Shown here: positions 1 to 10,691 of the stretch, in pieces
How the letters are laid out: every line of letters starts with the position of its first letter
How positions within the stretch are numbered: the first letter of the stretch is position 1
From: Nansenia antarctica
Lineage: Eukaryota; Chordata; Actinopteri; Argentiniformes; Microstomatidae
Assembly: GCA_963989245.1 (NCBI GenBank)
Contig: OZ022345.1
Location: forward strand, 40,768,418-40,832,417
Direction: 5' to 3'
DNA length: 64,000 nucleotides
Notes under the pieces: generated by a model
Database searches by the model: none
What the model saw: the letters and a program-made list of their open reading frames with translations, nothing else
Told to the model about the DNA's origin: nothing
Position numbers and translations under genes: made by a program

Positions 1-1844
1 CCGGGTTAAGAAGCCCGTTTTTGTAAATATACGATTAGATTGGTATATTGGTGATAAGGGCCGAATTTTGTAATTCGCCTTTTTGTGTAATATTGTGTAG
101 TCTATTTTTGTAACTAATAGATATTGTTTGCATGGTGTTATGGAATATCGTGTATGTGTGTAAAATTCGGTATTAGAGGAAGACGGACTCTAATAGTGTC
201 TATATGAAAAAGTGTAGACTGCCAGCAACAAACTGATATATATTATTGATTGTAAGTATATTAGATCAGAAAAGAGTCTGATGTGTGTAAAATTGAAATT
301 TGATAAAGTGTAACTGGATTATGGAGTCTGTTTTGTAAATAAGAGCATTATTTGAAGTAGATTAAGAAATCAATTCTTCAGAACTGTGTCATAGAATCCA
401 TTCATAGACGCCATTGCCCTTTGTCCGGAGAAAAGACACGCACAGAGGGCGCGGTTTTCCCCAGAGGTTAGACAAAGGGTTGTTAAATTGACCCCCCTGC
501 TTTCTGCCCTCTGGCCTTTTCACACATCAGGCTACAAACACGCGGTGATTTTTCAAGGGAAACGGGTTGTAGCCCCCCTCTTCTTGCCTCTGCAAACAAA
601 CACTCCTTTAGAAAGCATTCCTTTAGAAAGGAACCTGACTGATTAATTACATTCCTTATTTCTTACAGATCATTTCACATAGGTTGTGTAGTAATTTAGA
701 GATAGAAAGATAGTGAATTGATCATTGGGGTATTTTAAAGTAGTTTAAAGTTTAAGCATTGTTTGTTAAAAGTGAATGAGATAAATAATAGTCTAACTGG
801 ATTGAGGGATAATCGTGAGGTTGTGTCGTGGAAGATGGCATTATTGTGGAAAAGCAATGTTATGTTGTAAGGATTGATCTGGGAGTCCACAGCGGGTTTC
901 CCCTCAGAGGAGAAGGCCCCTCCTTCCCCTACTCCATTTTTACACGGAGGCGCTGGCGCATGCGCAATCGATACGCAAGTCGGTTGCTTGGCGCCATCTG
1001 CTGGACGAAATACGACAAGACATTTTTAAAACATTGGCTCTCTGTAGAAAGATGAAATACAACCCTCCTTCATTGATGATGTTCGTAAATGTTCTATATT
1101 AAATTACTTTAATTAATTTAATTAATTACTAATTGGTTGAATTAATTATTCAGATCATTTTATTGCTCTGTTTTCACAAAACTTTGATCAATTGTTTTGT
1201 GACAATCTAATGATAGGTTGATAATAGCTAATTGACTTTACAGGTTTACATCAATGAAGTGTCAATGAATAATTCTAACTAATCATTCATTCCTTTCACT
1301 TAACAAGTCGATTTCTTTACAGATTGTAATTAATAATTAATCATTCATTCTTTTCCAAATAACAAGTCGATTTCTTTACAGGTTATAATTAATATTTGTA
1401 ATTTACATATTTTATTTTAGTTAGGTCATTTCCACAGTGTTTGATTAAGGAATAGCAGAATAGTACATATTTGATAGTTGAGCAGTAAAAGGGTTTTTGT
1501 GGATCGGTGAATACTTAGGTGTGACCAGCTTTTGTGATTTAATAATTGTGTTGACCAGAACTGTAATTAGTATTGAATGAGTAATTAAGTGACACATTCA
1601 TAAACAATTAGGAAACACATTTAAGTATAAAGTACTTACACAGCTATTAGATTTAAGTTAATACTGCACTGACATACACAAGAGGCAAGTCTGTTATTCT
1701 GAAGTTGCAGGGTTTTTGTGGGGATGGTTAATACAGTTATATTGGACTAGCATTTGTTTAGCAAACAAGACAAAATAAGGTGGGTTGTAAGAAGCGTACA
1801 CCTTATCTAATATAGAATATTGTCAGCATATTGAGCAAAGTAGA
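1..1844 (+). other. Endogenous retrovirus leader upstream of gag
   Basis: This AT-rich stretch precedes the gag frame and has no coding potential I can support. No sequence in it matches the 3' LTR at 6171-6533, so the 5' LTR probably lies outside the window to the left. That would make the leader at least 1.8 kb. It holds a tandem pair of about 58 bp at 1280-1337 and 1338-1395, each with a TTTCTTTACAG acceptor-like string. Other acceptor-like strings occur, for example near 667. That this is leader rather than unrelated flank is inferred only from its position. Confidence 0.4.
1280..1395 (+). repeat. Tandem 58-bp duplication in the retroviral leader
   Basis: Two adjacent copies share TAATCATTCATTC, AACAAGTCGATTTCTTTACAG and an AT-rich end. 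Each copy ends its conserved part in a pyrimidine tract plus CAG, so the duplication also doubles a potential splice acceptor. Confidence 0.75.
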
Positions 1845-3602
1845 ATGGGGTCGAATTCCACGAAGCTGTTAAAAGATATTAGTGAACATCGTGGAATGTT
1901 GGCTACGTTATCCCCTATGGCTGTAGTGGAAAAAATGAATCCTCTTGTTAGGGAAATTAGCAAAATGTCTACGAAATGGAATAGCCGTTGGGCATACATT
2001 GAACAGCCGTGGCCGAAGGAGGGCAGCATTAATTTACAATTAATTGCAACATTGGAGATACTTATCAATGGGCACAAAGCACATCAAAGAGGAAAGATTA
2101 GATCAGAGAAACGCAAGTTAGAGTTAGCTATTTTAGATCTATTTAAGGTAGAGGGACAGAAAATAGCTCAGATGGAACCGGAAAAGAAAAAAGAATTGGC
2201 CAGGACACTGGAACAGAAACTGAACATTTCATCCCTAGACCTGTGTTCTGCCTCCAGTCCCCCTCCATATGCTAAGGCACTGGAGGATCATTCCCAGAAG
2301 AAGAAGAAGGAGCCAAGGGGAAAAGGGGACGACAGGAGTGACGAGGAAGATGACAGCGAAGATGGCAGTGCAGACTCAAGTGATGACGACAATGCAGATG
2401 GAGGCTACAACGCGCAGGTCAGGAAGATGATAGCCACAGCCGAAAGGAAAGGTGGGAGAAGACGCCCGGAGAAAGAGGGAGATTGTCACCGAATGTCATC
2501 AAATACATTAAAGAACTGTCCAGTGCTGATTCGGGGTAACAAGATGGAATATCATCCGTGGCATCATACAGATTTGTCTGAAGTGATCGAGAAACTCCCA
2601 GTTCTTCAAGAGGGAGGACATTCGTGGACGCGAGAGGTCGACGTGATACTGACAGGAACGCAGGCCGCGATGGGAGACCTGAAAAGACTCTTAGCTTTTA
2701 TTGCAGGATTGGATACAATGCAGGAAATATTGATGAAGGCAGGACTTCATAGATATATCAATACATCAGTTTATGATCCAGAGCTCTTCGCAGCAAACAG
2801 AGGCAGGCTGTGGAAAGCAATCAGAGAGACCTACCCTACTCACATTCACCCAGACAATATCATTGTGAAGCCACTGGGGGGGGATGAGAATCCCAGGGGT
2901 TATGTTGCCCGTATGCACTCTCAATGGAGAAGTGTGACAGGGAAAGATGCTGAAGATAACCCCTTAGAAAAATCCATAATCAGGGAAAAAATACAAGAAG
3001 GGCTTCCTACCCCAGTTAAGGATAAGCTAGCAGAAGTGGTGGGGCTACGACACATGAACAAAGCTGTTTATATAGACCACGTAGCTCATCAAGTTGAGTT
3101 ATATCGAAAGAACATTCAGATACAGAAGGCACGAGACGAAGAATCCCTCAGAATATTGACTCATTTGCAATTGACTGAAAGCGAGAGGAACATAGAGGGA
3201 GTGCAGGCTTTAGCCCCACAGCAACAGCCACCTGGAGTGCAGACTGCTACTTACCAGTCCTACTCACAGGGGCCACAAGGGGGGTATCCTGCTACTTATC
3301 AGTCCTACCCACAGGGGCCACAAGGGGGGTATCCATACCCACAAGGACCACCAGGGGTGCAAGCGGTTCCATACCAGATGTACACACAGGCTGGCCAAGG
3401 ACCACCACCAGGGGGATGGACAGCAGCAGGGAAGGAGATGCTAGAACCATGCCAATGCGACCAGAATGGACATCTAGCCTGTGCCTGCTGCAACAGGCCC
3501 CAGGGGGGCGCAGGGGGGAGCCAAGGAGGAGGATATTGGCCCCCTACTACACCTGCTCCAGGAGTGATGAACCCTTACGGAGGCCCAGCAGCTGGCCTAT
3601 AG
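1845..3602 (+). CDS. Endogenous retrovirus Gag, gamma/epsilon-like
   Basis: Uninterrupted 585-codon frame for a retroviral structural polyprotein, which would assemble capsids at the cell membrane. It begins MGSNSTK, a myristoylation-type N-terminus, which supports this start. A PPPY late-domain motif lies at residues 139-142. It is followed by a very acidic linker around residues 165-190 and a capsid-like region around residues 215-440 with a major-homology-like segment (QEGLPTPVKDKL, then a basic helix). The C-terminus is rich in Gly, Pro, Tyr and Gln, holds a tandem YQSY-QGPQGGYP repeat, and has a cysteine cluster (CQC...CACC) in place of a canonical CCHC knuckle. It ends in TAG at 3600-3602, with the same frame open downstream. 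The order and the amber arrangement resemble gamma- or epsilonretroviruses. Expression is unknown. Confidence 0.8.
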   Translation: MGSNSTKLLKDISEHRGMLATLSPMAVVEKMNPLVREISKMSTKWNSRWAYIEQPWPKEGSINLQLIATLEILINGHKAHQRGKIRSEKRKLELAILDLFKVEGQKIAQMEPEKKKELARTLEQKLNISSLDLCSASSPPPYAKALEDHSQKKKKEPRGKGDDRSDEEDDSEDGSADSSDDDNADGGYNAQVRKMIATAERKGGRRRPEKEGDCHRMSSNTLKNCPVLIRGNKMEYHPWHHTDLSEVIEKLPVLQEGGHSWTREVDVILTGTQAAMGDLKRLLAFIAGLDTMQEILMKAGLHRYINTSVYDPELFAANRGRLWKAIRETYPTHIHPDNIIVKPLGGDENPRGYVARMHSQWRSVTGKDAEDNPLEKSIIREKIQEGLPTPVKDKLAEVVGLRHMNKAVYIDHVAHQVELYRKNIQIQKARDEESLRILTHLQLTESERNIEGVQALAPQQQPPGVQTATYQSYSQGPQGGYPATYQSYPQGPQGGYPYPQGPPGVQAVPYQMYTQAGQGPPPGGWTAAGKEMLEPCQCDQNGHLACACCNRPQGGAGGSQGGGYWPPTTPAPGVMNPYGGPAAGL

Positions 3603-5498
3603 GGGTGCCCGGAAGATCCGAGTGGGAGGTGCCAGCTGGTGGTGACACAGAAGCCTGAAGGCGCCACGCACCTCCCTATGTCTAGAGAATATGTGAAGAC
3701 AATCGGATTTGAGGGAATTAAACAGCTGATTCCTACAACTGAGCTTGTAGACTTAGAGTACAAGGGACAGAGAGCAACTCTGTCAACACTTGTGTCAGAA
3801 CACACGCCAACAGGGCTGCTAGGGAGAGATGCTCTATGCCAATTGAACTGTACAGTAAAATGCACACCTAACGGCTGTCAGGTGACGGTGCCATCCGGTG
3901 TTCAGATTCCATCGACAGCCCGAGTGATTAAGCATAGAACAGACCTACAAGCTTTGCCTTTAAAGGGAGCTGATATAGAATATTGGGTTGATGGGTCTTG
4001 TTACGGGGTAGGAGAAACGTTGTGCGCTGGGTATTCCTTAGTTAAAGCACAGAATTCAAAGTTTATTGTAGAACAGGCTGAGGCAGTTCCTCAGCCTTGC
4101 TCGGCTCAGTTGGCTGAATTGATTGCCCTCACAGAAGCATGCAACTTGGGAACCGGACGGAGAGTGACAGTGTACACCGACTCTGCCTATGCACATAATG
4201 TTTGTCATTTTAATGGAGCTGTATGGAGGGGGCGGGGTTTTAAGAGAACTGATGGTACGCCTATACAGCATCACGCACAGATCATGAAGCTGTTACAAGC
4301 CATGATGAAGCCAAAGGAATTAGCTATAGTGAAGTGTGCCACACACAGGTCTGACTCATCACATGTCACACAAGGTAACAGGGCTGCAGAGGATGCAGCC
4401 AAAGCCATTACAGGAGCAGACAAGGCAGGTAAAGGTCTTCTGGTCACACATGAAAAGCAATTACAGGGCATGGTCACACTTGAGGATTTATTGATGTTAC
4501 AGAGTAGAGTAACTACGTTAGACAAGAGCGTTTGGCTAGCAAGGGGGGCAAGTCAGGATGACACAGGTCTATGGAGGAATCATGAGGGGTTGGTTGTAGC
4601 ACCCTCAGATTTATTAGGCATGTTAATACAGGAAGCTCATGGATTAGCACATGTGGCTAGGGGGGAGGTGAGACGCAAGATCACCAAGAAATATGGGTTT
4701 TGGAGTCCATATTTGATGGAACAGATTGACCATGCTTTAGGTCAATGTGGGGTCTGTTGGAGAAACAACATCAGAGTGGGTACACCAGTGGTGTCTGGGC
4801 ATATCCCTACCCCAATAGGGCCACGGGTGGTGGACAGGGGGGTGGATGTACAGAGTAGGCAGGATGTTGTGCCAACAGGTGCCGAGGTCCCCAGAGAACC
4901 TGAGAAGGAGGAGCTACGAGGAGATGCTGTGGTGTTGCCAGAGCCAGTGGCAATGCCAGTGTTACAGCCAGTGACATTACCGGCAGTGCCTGAAACCGAG
5001 GGGACAGTGGAAAGCTGTCCAGATGCCAATGAACCAGAAACCAACGAAGCAGAGAGTGCTGACAGTCTGGAGGTCCAGCCTGGGAGTGTCCAAAGCCTGG
5101 ACACCTGTGCTACTGGGGATGCTGGCGAGTGCCTGCACCATGCTTCAGATGATGCTGAGGGCGACTCCCCAGACCTTGATCAGCGTGGGAGGGGACCAGG
5201 CGGTTGCCTGAACCTCAATGACACTGACGGACGACGACCAGTTAGGAAAAGATTAAAGACTATGAATAGGGTAGTGAAGCAGCAGATCAAAGGGAACGAC
5301 GGGAATGGACAGCAGATGATAGCATGGCTGGAAACGGTCTTAGGGGCATGGGAAACTTATTTTGCCAAGATAGGAGCACCTATTATAGCAGACATGATTT
5401 TTGACTTTCTTAGGAGGCAGGGCCTCATTGACTGTTTTTGGAAAATCAGTCACTCAGTCCACGTTAATGAACTTTTCAGAAGACTAGTCCTCACCTGA
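3603..5498 (+). pseudogene. Endogenous retrovirus Pol remnant: protease end, RNase H, integrase zinc domain
   Basis: This frame is the same as gag, directly after the TAG at 3600-3602, so it could be reached only by amber read-through; the first ATG is at 3639. It holds the C-terminal half of a retroviral protease (GLLGRDAL near 3810) without the DTG/DSG active-site strand. It then runs straight into RNase H, whose acidic residues are visible (WVDGS, AELIAL, YTDSA, AAEDAA). An integrase HHCC-type domain follows (H...H, CGVC near 4744). The reverse transcriptase and the integrase DDE core are absent. The last 200 or so residues are acidic and unassigned. All deletions keep the frame open for 632 codons, which is unusual for a decaying provirus. 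It cannot encode an active polymerase. Confidence 0.8.
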
Positions 5499-6156
5499 GG
5501 TGAAGATCTATGCATTAATGCATTCCCTTTGTCCTATGCTTACTGTTGGAAAATTATGTGTTATGATAACTGAATGTCATTATTTGTGTATTGTTTGTTT
5601 ATTTCTATATCGTATGTGATTGATGTCAGTTGAGAAGTGATGTAGTGGTTATGCAAAGATAGGAAAGAGGTTCTGTTCCTAGCGCAACGAAAATGGAAGC
5701 TGCTGACTATGAAAGTGTTATCAATCTGAGACAGCGGTAAAGGCTGTTCTCCAACTGGGTTCAAGTGCTAGCAACCTCTGACCCTGACGCTTCAAGGACA
5801 AAGAAAACATCGGTCGTTGGAAGTTTTTGTGTTGAAATATGTATGATGTACTGTGTTTAGATTAATTTGTATTGTTATTTTTAGGATTCTTTTTTATTGT
5901 TGATTGTTTGTATTTGGTTTATATGATATCTTTGGTTGCTGGTACTGGTGCTGGGTTGGTCTGTGTTATTATGTTTCTTGTGTTGTGTGTTGATGTAGTT
6001 TTTCTGTTGTTTATTGGAACATGTTGTTTATTTTTTGAATTTTTTATTTATTTATTTATTTATTTTTCTCTTTGGTTTCTTAGTTGCAGTCGGTGGGGTT
6101 TTGTGTTTTTGTTTTTGTTTTGTGGTCATTTAGTTTCGGAACACCCTCTGGGTATT
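5499..6156 (+). other. Retroviral 3' non-coding stretch, env missing
   Basis: No env gene can be recognised between the pol remnant and the polypurine tract. T-rich low-complexity sequence at 5870-6120 yields short hydrophobic frames by composition alone. Confidence 0.5.
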
Positions 6157-6170
6157 CCGAGGGGGGAATC
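6157..6170 (+). promoter_or_regulatory. Candidate polypurine tract
   Basis: The string CCGAGGGGGGAATC stands immediately before the TG that opens the proposed 3' LTR, as expected for the plus-strand primer of a retrovirus. Confidence 0.6.
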
Positions 6171-6533
6171 TGTAGTTTATTTGTATTTAATAATGGGCCT
6201 ATATGTTTGCTCCTGACTGTGGGGCAAGGTATTTACCTCCTGGCCCCTCCCCCTGACCTGATAGGACCACTGGCTGTGACTGCATCTTGACCAAGTTTAT
6301 AAGTAAGGATGTGGGCTCTGGCCCTGGCTCTCTTCTCCCTCACCTCTTGAGCAAGCAGCTCCCTCTCTCTCTCTCTCTCTCTGTCCCCTCCCCCTCTCGC
6401 TCTCTCTGTCTCTCTTTGCCAGACCAGCGTCCATCTTTGATGTCTGTGTACTTTTGCATTTTGAATAAATGGTCTTAAACTGCTCAATAACTGTTCTTCA
6501 TTTTAGTAGCCAACAGGTTAGGAATTTACGACA
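6171..6533 (+). repeat. 3' LTR of the endogenous retrovirus
   Basis: The segment starts TGTAG after the polypurine tract and can be closed at ...CGACA. It contains a TATA-like TTTATAAGT at about 6295 and a CT-rich tract at 6362-6415. AATAAA at 6463 comes shortly before GT/T-rich sequence, in the order promoter, poly(A) signal, U5. No second copy is in the window, so the right edge is approximate. Confidence 0.6.
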
Positions 6534-6752
6534 ACCGCAAGGGCGCTGAGTTTGTGATTGTTATTGTTTTATACCAGTGATTAAGCCATTTGGAAGATGG
6601 CATTTAGTAACGCAATAAAGGTTTTTTATGCAGCAAACCAATGACTACGGATCGTGTATAACCAACAGAACACATCAAACTAGAACGCACGGCGCGTCAA
6701 CCAGAGTCCGCGGGTTAGCATCTCAGTAGCTCAGTATTAGACTGTGCTCCTT
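6534..6752. other. No gene recognised
   Basis: About 220 bp between the LTR and the integrase remnant. The minus strand may continue the degraded integrase gene, but I could not align it with confidence. Confidence 0.4.
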
Positions 6753-7102
6753 TAACACTTTGAATATAATATCCGGGATATTTCGGGTCGTTGTTTGTAG
6801 TGTATGCTTCCATCAATACCACATAACGACTATAGCCATCGATGCAACCATTGATCCCTATTGATTCCATACGGCTTCAGTTTGTCGTAAGAGTCCATAT
6901 GCCAGAGTGCATTAGGACCTCAGGTAGAGTGCTGCCATCGCCGCAGACGATGTGTCCGTCGCAGTTCCACACCTTGAGGGTCAATTAATTTGATAATCTG
7001 TCGTATCACATCTTGTTGCACCACGAATCCCATTCGAATGGCACAAAGATGCATCCAACGATAGCCTTGCATTTGGCCACTTCCCGATAGTTCCTCCTGC
7101 AC
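6753..7102 (-). pseudogene. Degraded integrase-core (rve) gene of a fish repetitive family
   Basis: On the minus strand, an open frame of 60 codons (7102 to 6920) ends in RRTHRLRRWQHST. It continues as GPNALWHMDSYDKLKPYGI, then after a 1-nt frame change as INGCIDGYSRYVVLMEAY and TNNDPKYPGYY. The WHMDSYDKLKPYGI / CIDGYSR pattern is typical of integrase catalytic cores in transposon-derived fish genes, where the D of MDSY and the D of CIDGYSR lie on the first strands of the RNase H fold. At least one frameshift breaks it and the third acidic residue is not found. Whether it was a transposon or a domesticated copy cannot be told. Confidence 0.6.
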
Positions 7103-7116
7103 AAAGGCTATTACCT

Positions 7117-7300
7117 CATCTCTCTCCTCTCTCTCTCTTCTCCTCTCTCTCCTCTCTCTCTCCTCTCTCTCTCTCTCTCTCCCTCCCTCTCTCTCTCTTC
7201 TCTCTCCTCTCTCTCTCTCCTCTCTCTCTCTTCTCTCTCCTCTCTCTCTCTCTCCCTCCCTCTCTCTCTCTTCTCTCTCCTCTCTCTCTCTCTCTTCTCT
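7117..7300. repeat. CT-rich microsatellite
   Basis: Nearly pure CT/CTT sequence of about 180 bp. It runs directly into the CAG acceptor before the mannosidase-like exon and could serve as its pyrimidine tract. Confidence 0.9.
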
Positions 7301-7306
7301 TCACAG

Positions 7307-7346
7307 CTTCTCTCTGACTCTGATCGATGCCCTGGACACGCTGCTG
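7307..7346 (+). pseudogene. Orphan class I mannosidase (EDEM-like) exon
   Basis: After TTCACAG the + strand reads FSLTLIDALDTLLV. The string SLTLIDALDTL is the family signature at the start of the catalytic barrel of glycoside hydrolase family 47 proteins, closest in memory to EDEM2, which act on misfolded glycoproteins in the endoplasmic reticulum. A GT follows at 7347. No other exon of such a gene was seen nearby, so this is probably a stranded exon or the edge of a rearranged copy. The match is short but specific. Confidence 0.55.
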
Positions 7347-7371
7347 GTGTGCTGCCTCTCTTTGTTATTAG

Positions 7372-7420
7372 AACTCTAACCCCTAACCTAGCCCCTAACC
7401 CCTAACCTAGCCCCTAGGTA
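7372..7420. repeat. Short interstitial telomere-like repeats
   Basis: Imperfect CCCTAA/CCTAG units (CTAACCCCTAACCTAGCCCC and a second copy). Only a few units are present. Confidence 0.6.
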
Positions 7421-7549
7421 GTTGAGACCACGCTAAATTAGATTTTTGTGTCAGACCCCAGGAAGACTAGCTAATGTCATGGCATTAGCTAATGGGGATC
7501 CTAATAAACAAACAAACACTGGGATGTTGTTGTTGTTGTATAAAGCCTA

Positions 7550-7698
7550 ACGTGTGTGTGTATGTGTGTGTGTCTGTATGTGTGTGTGTCTGTGCGTGCG
7601 TGTGTGTACGTGTCCGTCCGTGCGTGTCTGTGTGTGTGTGTGTCTGCTTGTGTGTGTGTGTGTGTCCGTGTGTCTGTGTGTGTGTCTGTCTGTGGACC
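7550..7698. repeat. TG microsatellite
   Basis: Imperfect (TG)n with TCTG and CGTG interruptions. It abuts the 5' truncation point of the LINE that follows. Confidence 0.9.
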
Positions 7699-10672
7699 TT
7701 GAGAAAATGTTTGGGTCCACAGGTAATCAAGGACAATTTGAAGTCCTTAATAAAAAAAAAATGCTTTTAGCAGACCTGCTAGGTGTGAAGGCTCAAGGAG
7801 CTTTGTTACGATCAAGATTTATGAATGTTATGGATGTGCCTTCCAGTTACTTCTTTGGTCTGGAGAAGAAGAATGGACAAAACAAATTCATTCATTCTCT
7901 TCTGTCAGAAACTGGACAGGACATCACTGATGCCAGTCAGATCCGGAGACGGGCCGTTGAGTTTTATTCTGCTTTGTATAGCAGTGAGTACACTGAGAAT
8001 GATTTCCTTCTACAGACCTTTTGTGAGGGATTGCCTACAGTGTCACGGGAGTCTAAAGTGCTGCTTGAGAGACCTTTGGACTAGTCAGAGCTCTATTCTG
8101 CCTTACAGAGCATGGGTGGCGGGAAAGCCCCTGGTATTGAAGGTTTGACGTTGGAGTTTTACAAAGCTTTTTGGGACATTGTGAAAGACGATCTTCTCGA
8201 GGTATTCAATGAGAGTCTGGCTGAGGGTGCTTTGCCGCTTTCCTGTCGCAGGGCAGTGATAACCTTACTGCCAAAAAAGGGGACTTTGCAAGATATCAGG
8301 AACTGGAGGCCTGTGTCAATTTTATGCACCGAATATAAGATTCTGTCAAAGACCTTAGCAAACCGTCTGAGAGAAGTAATGGACCAGATCATACATCGGG
8401 ATCAGACGTATTGTGTACCTGGCAGGTCAATATTGGATAATGTATATTTAATTCGTGATGTTTTGGGTGTCTCTGAATCATTGGGCTTGAATACTGCTCT
8501 TATTTCAATAGATCAGGAGAAAGCATTTGACCGCGTTGAGCACAATTATCTCTGGAGGGTTATGGAGAGTTTTGGGTTCAGCGATGGTCTCATTGCTATG
8601 GTGAAAGTTTTGTATCAGAACATTGAGAGTGTGTTAAAATTCAATGGTGCTCTATGTGCTCCTTTTAAAGTACAGAGGGGCATTAGACAAGGCTGCGCTC
8701 TCTCTGGCATGTTATATGCAATTTCTCTGGAACCCATGTTACAAACTTTGAGGAATGAGATGAGGGGGTTAGCTATAACTGGTTTTCAAGATAATATTGT
8801 TTTATCTGCTTATGCTGATGATGTAGTTGTTTTTGTAAAAAAAAACAAAATGATGGGTGTATGTAGGTATATTGGCGAGAATTGCTGACAGTTTTAGGGC
8901 TGTGTCCGCTGCCAAAATAAATTGGAGGAAGAGTGAGGCTTTAGCTGTTGGTAACTGGCGTAGCAGATTACCTGTGTTACCTCAAAGCATGACCTGGAAA
9001 AGGGATGGTTTTAAATATTTAGGACTGTACCTTGGAAATGACACGTTTGTACAGAAACATTGGGGAAATGTGGTGGAGAAAGTAGAAGGAAGGCTGTTTA
9101 AGTGGAGATGGCTGCTGCCTCAGATTTCCTATAGAGGCAGAGTCCTGATAATAAATAACCTTGTGGCTTCTACCTTGTGGCATAAGTTGTTGGCATGTGT
9201 GGAGCCTCCTTCAGGCATGTTGGTGCAGTTGCAGGCAAGGATGGTTAATTTTTGGGGGGATCGCCTGCACTGGGTTCCTCCGAGTGTTCTGTATTTGCCC
9301 AGAGAAGAGGGAGGGCAAGGCCTGATTCATTTAGCAAGTAGAACAGCGACTTTGAGGCTACAGTTCATACAGCGATATTTGTTAGGACCAAAAGATTTAG
9401 TTTGGAGAGAAGTTGCCTCTTTTATTCTTAGAAAAGTGAATAGTCTTGGTCTTGATGTATCTTTGTTTTTAACAGACCCGACGACTTTAAGGCTAAATGC
9501 ACTTCCTCCTTTTTATCAGGGGATTTTTAAGTGTTGAAAATGTTTTAAGTGTATAAGAACTGCTTCTACTAATTCGTTGCACTGGTTACTGGAGGAGCCT
9601 CTTGTTCACGGTGCAAGAATGGACATAAGCGACTGTGCAAGCCCTGGGCTGACTGGACTGCTGTGTGCTGCCGAAGTGGTATGCCTGAGACAACTGGTAG
9701 AAACAGCAGGACCAGAGTTAAAAGATGCTCAGGCTGTGTGTTCTTTATTGGGCTTGAGGTCGCAGCGCTATGCAACAAGGATGCTGGGTCTCTGGAGACA
9801 GAGGTTGACTGTCGAGGAACTGGGCATGCAGCTTATACAGCAGTGGAGCATTAAAACCGGACAAACAGAAGGGTTTTCCAAATGTGTGTCTGAGCCCTGT
9901 ACTGGGAGAGATGTCTGGTCCTCTACTTTCTATAAAGGACTCAACATTATACAACATGGACAGGAAGTCATGGTACAGAAACTGTGTCAAAATAATTAAT
10001 AAGAAATGGCTAAATAACAGAGTGGACACTGTATGGAGGAGCAAGCTGTGTGCAGGTAGTGACACTCAACCTGTGTGGAGGGTTTTATACAAGCCTCCTT
10101 TAAAACAACAAACGGCAGACCTTCAGTGGAGGATTCTGCATGGTGCTGTAGCAGTGAACGCTTTTGTTTCTATCATCAACCCAGAGGTGGATAATAAATG
10201 TCCTTTCTGTGGGTTAACTGAGACTGTTTTTCATGCATTTTTAGAGTGTAACAGGCTTTTAGGGTTATTTGAGCTGCTCACCGACATTTTCAGTCATTTT
10301 GGTGAAACCTTCTCTGTTATTGGTTATATTTTTGGAGCAGGTTATTAAAAAAATTGTAAGAAAAAATGGCAACTGCTTAATTTTCTGGTGGGGGAAGCTA
10401 AGCTTGCAGTCTATGTAAACAGGAGAAACAGAGTGGAAGATAAACCGGACCAAGATGCAGTATTAGTGTGGTGCTGTAATGTGAAGGCTAGAGTCAGAAA
10501 AAAAAAAAAAATATATATATATATATATATTGTTTGTATTGTTATATTGTTGTATTGCTGTATTGTTGTATTGTTGTGTATTGTATTGTTTTTTAATCTT
10601 GTAGTTGTAAAGTCTTTTAAAGGCTTTGTGTAAAGGTTTTTGATATAGTACAAAATAAAGTACTTTAAAAAT
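7695..10672 (+). mobile_element. 5'-truncated Tx1/L1-clade LINE
   Basis: A non-LTR retrotransposon whose ORF2 lacks the endonuclease end and begins inside the linker before the reverse transcriptase. The 3' part has an A-run with AT repeats at 10500-10530, then T-rich sequence and AATAAA at 10652. That A-run may be the original tail or an expanded internal tract. The left edge is the TG microsatellite. No target duplication was identified. Confidence 0.75.
7702..10500 (+). pseudogene. LINE ORF2: reverse transcriptase and C-terminal zinc knuckle
   Basis: The translation runs through the RT fingers (LPKKGTLQDIRNWRPVS near 8270), motif A (SIDQEKAFDRV near 8505), a motif B type string (RGIRQGCALSG near 8680) and motif C (YADD at 8811-8822). 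It then covers the thumb and a C-terminal CPFCGL...FLEC knuckle near 10200. The frame is broken by an in-frame TAG at 8082-8084, a frameshift at the A-run 8839-8847, an in-frame TGA near 9535 and a further shift near 9990. The order of motifs fits the L1/Tx1 clade. It cannot make an active protein as read. Confidence 0.8.
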
Positions 10673-10691
10673 CTCTCTCTCTATATTCGAG

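Noticed and set aside
5872..6290. Hydrophobic 114-residue frame as a retroviral envelope transmembrane protein
   Set aside because: T-rich DNA gives hydrophobic residues by composition; there is no cysteine motif, fusion peptide or disulfide loop, and it runs into the LTR.
7485..7770. Cys/Val-rich and His/Thr-rich frames
   Set aside because: Produced by the TG/CA microsatellite; the same holds for 20231-20476 and 48285-48766.
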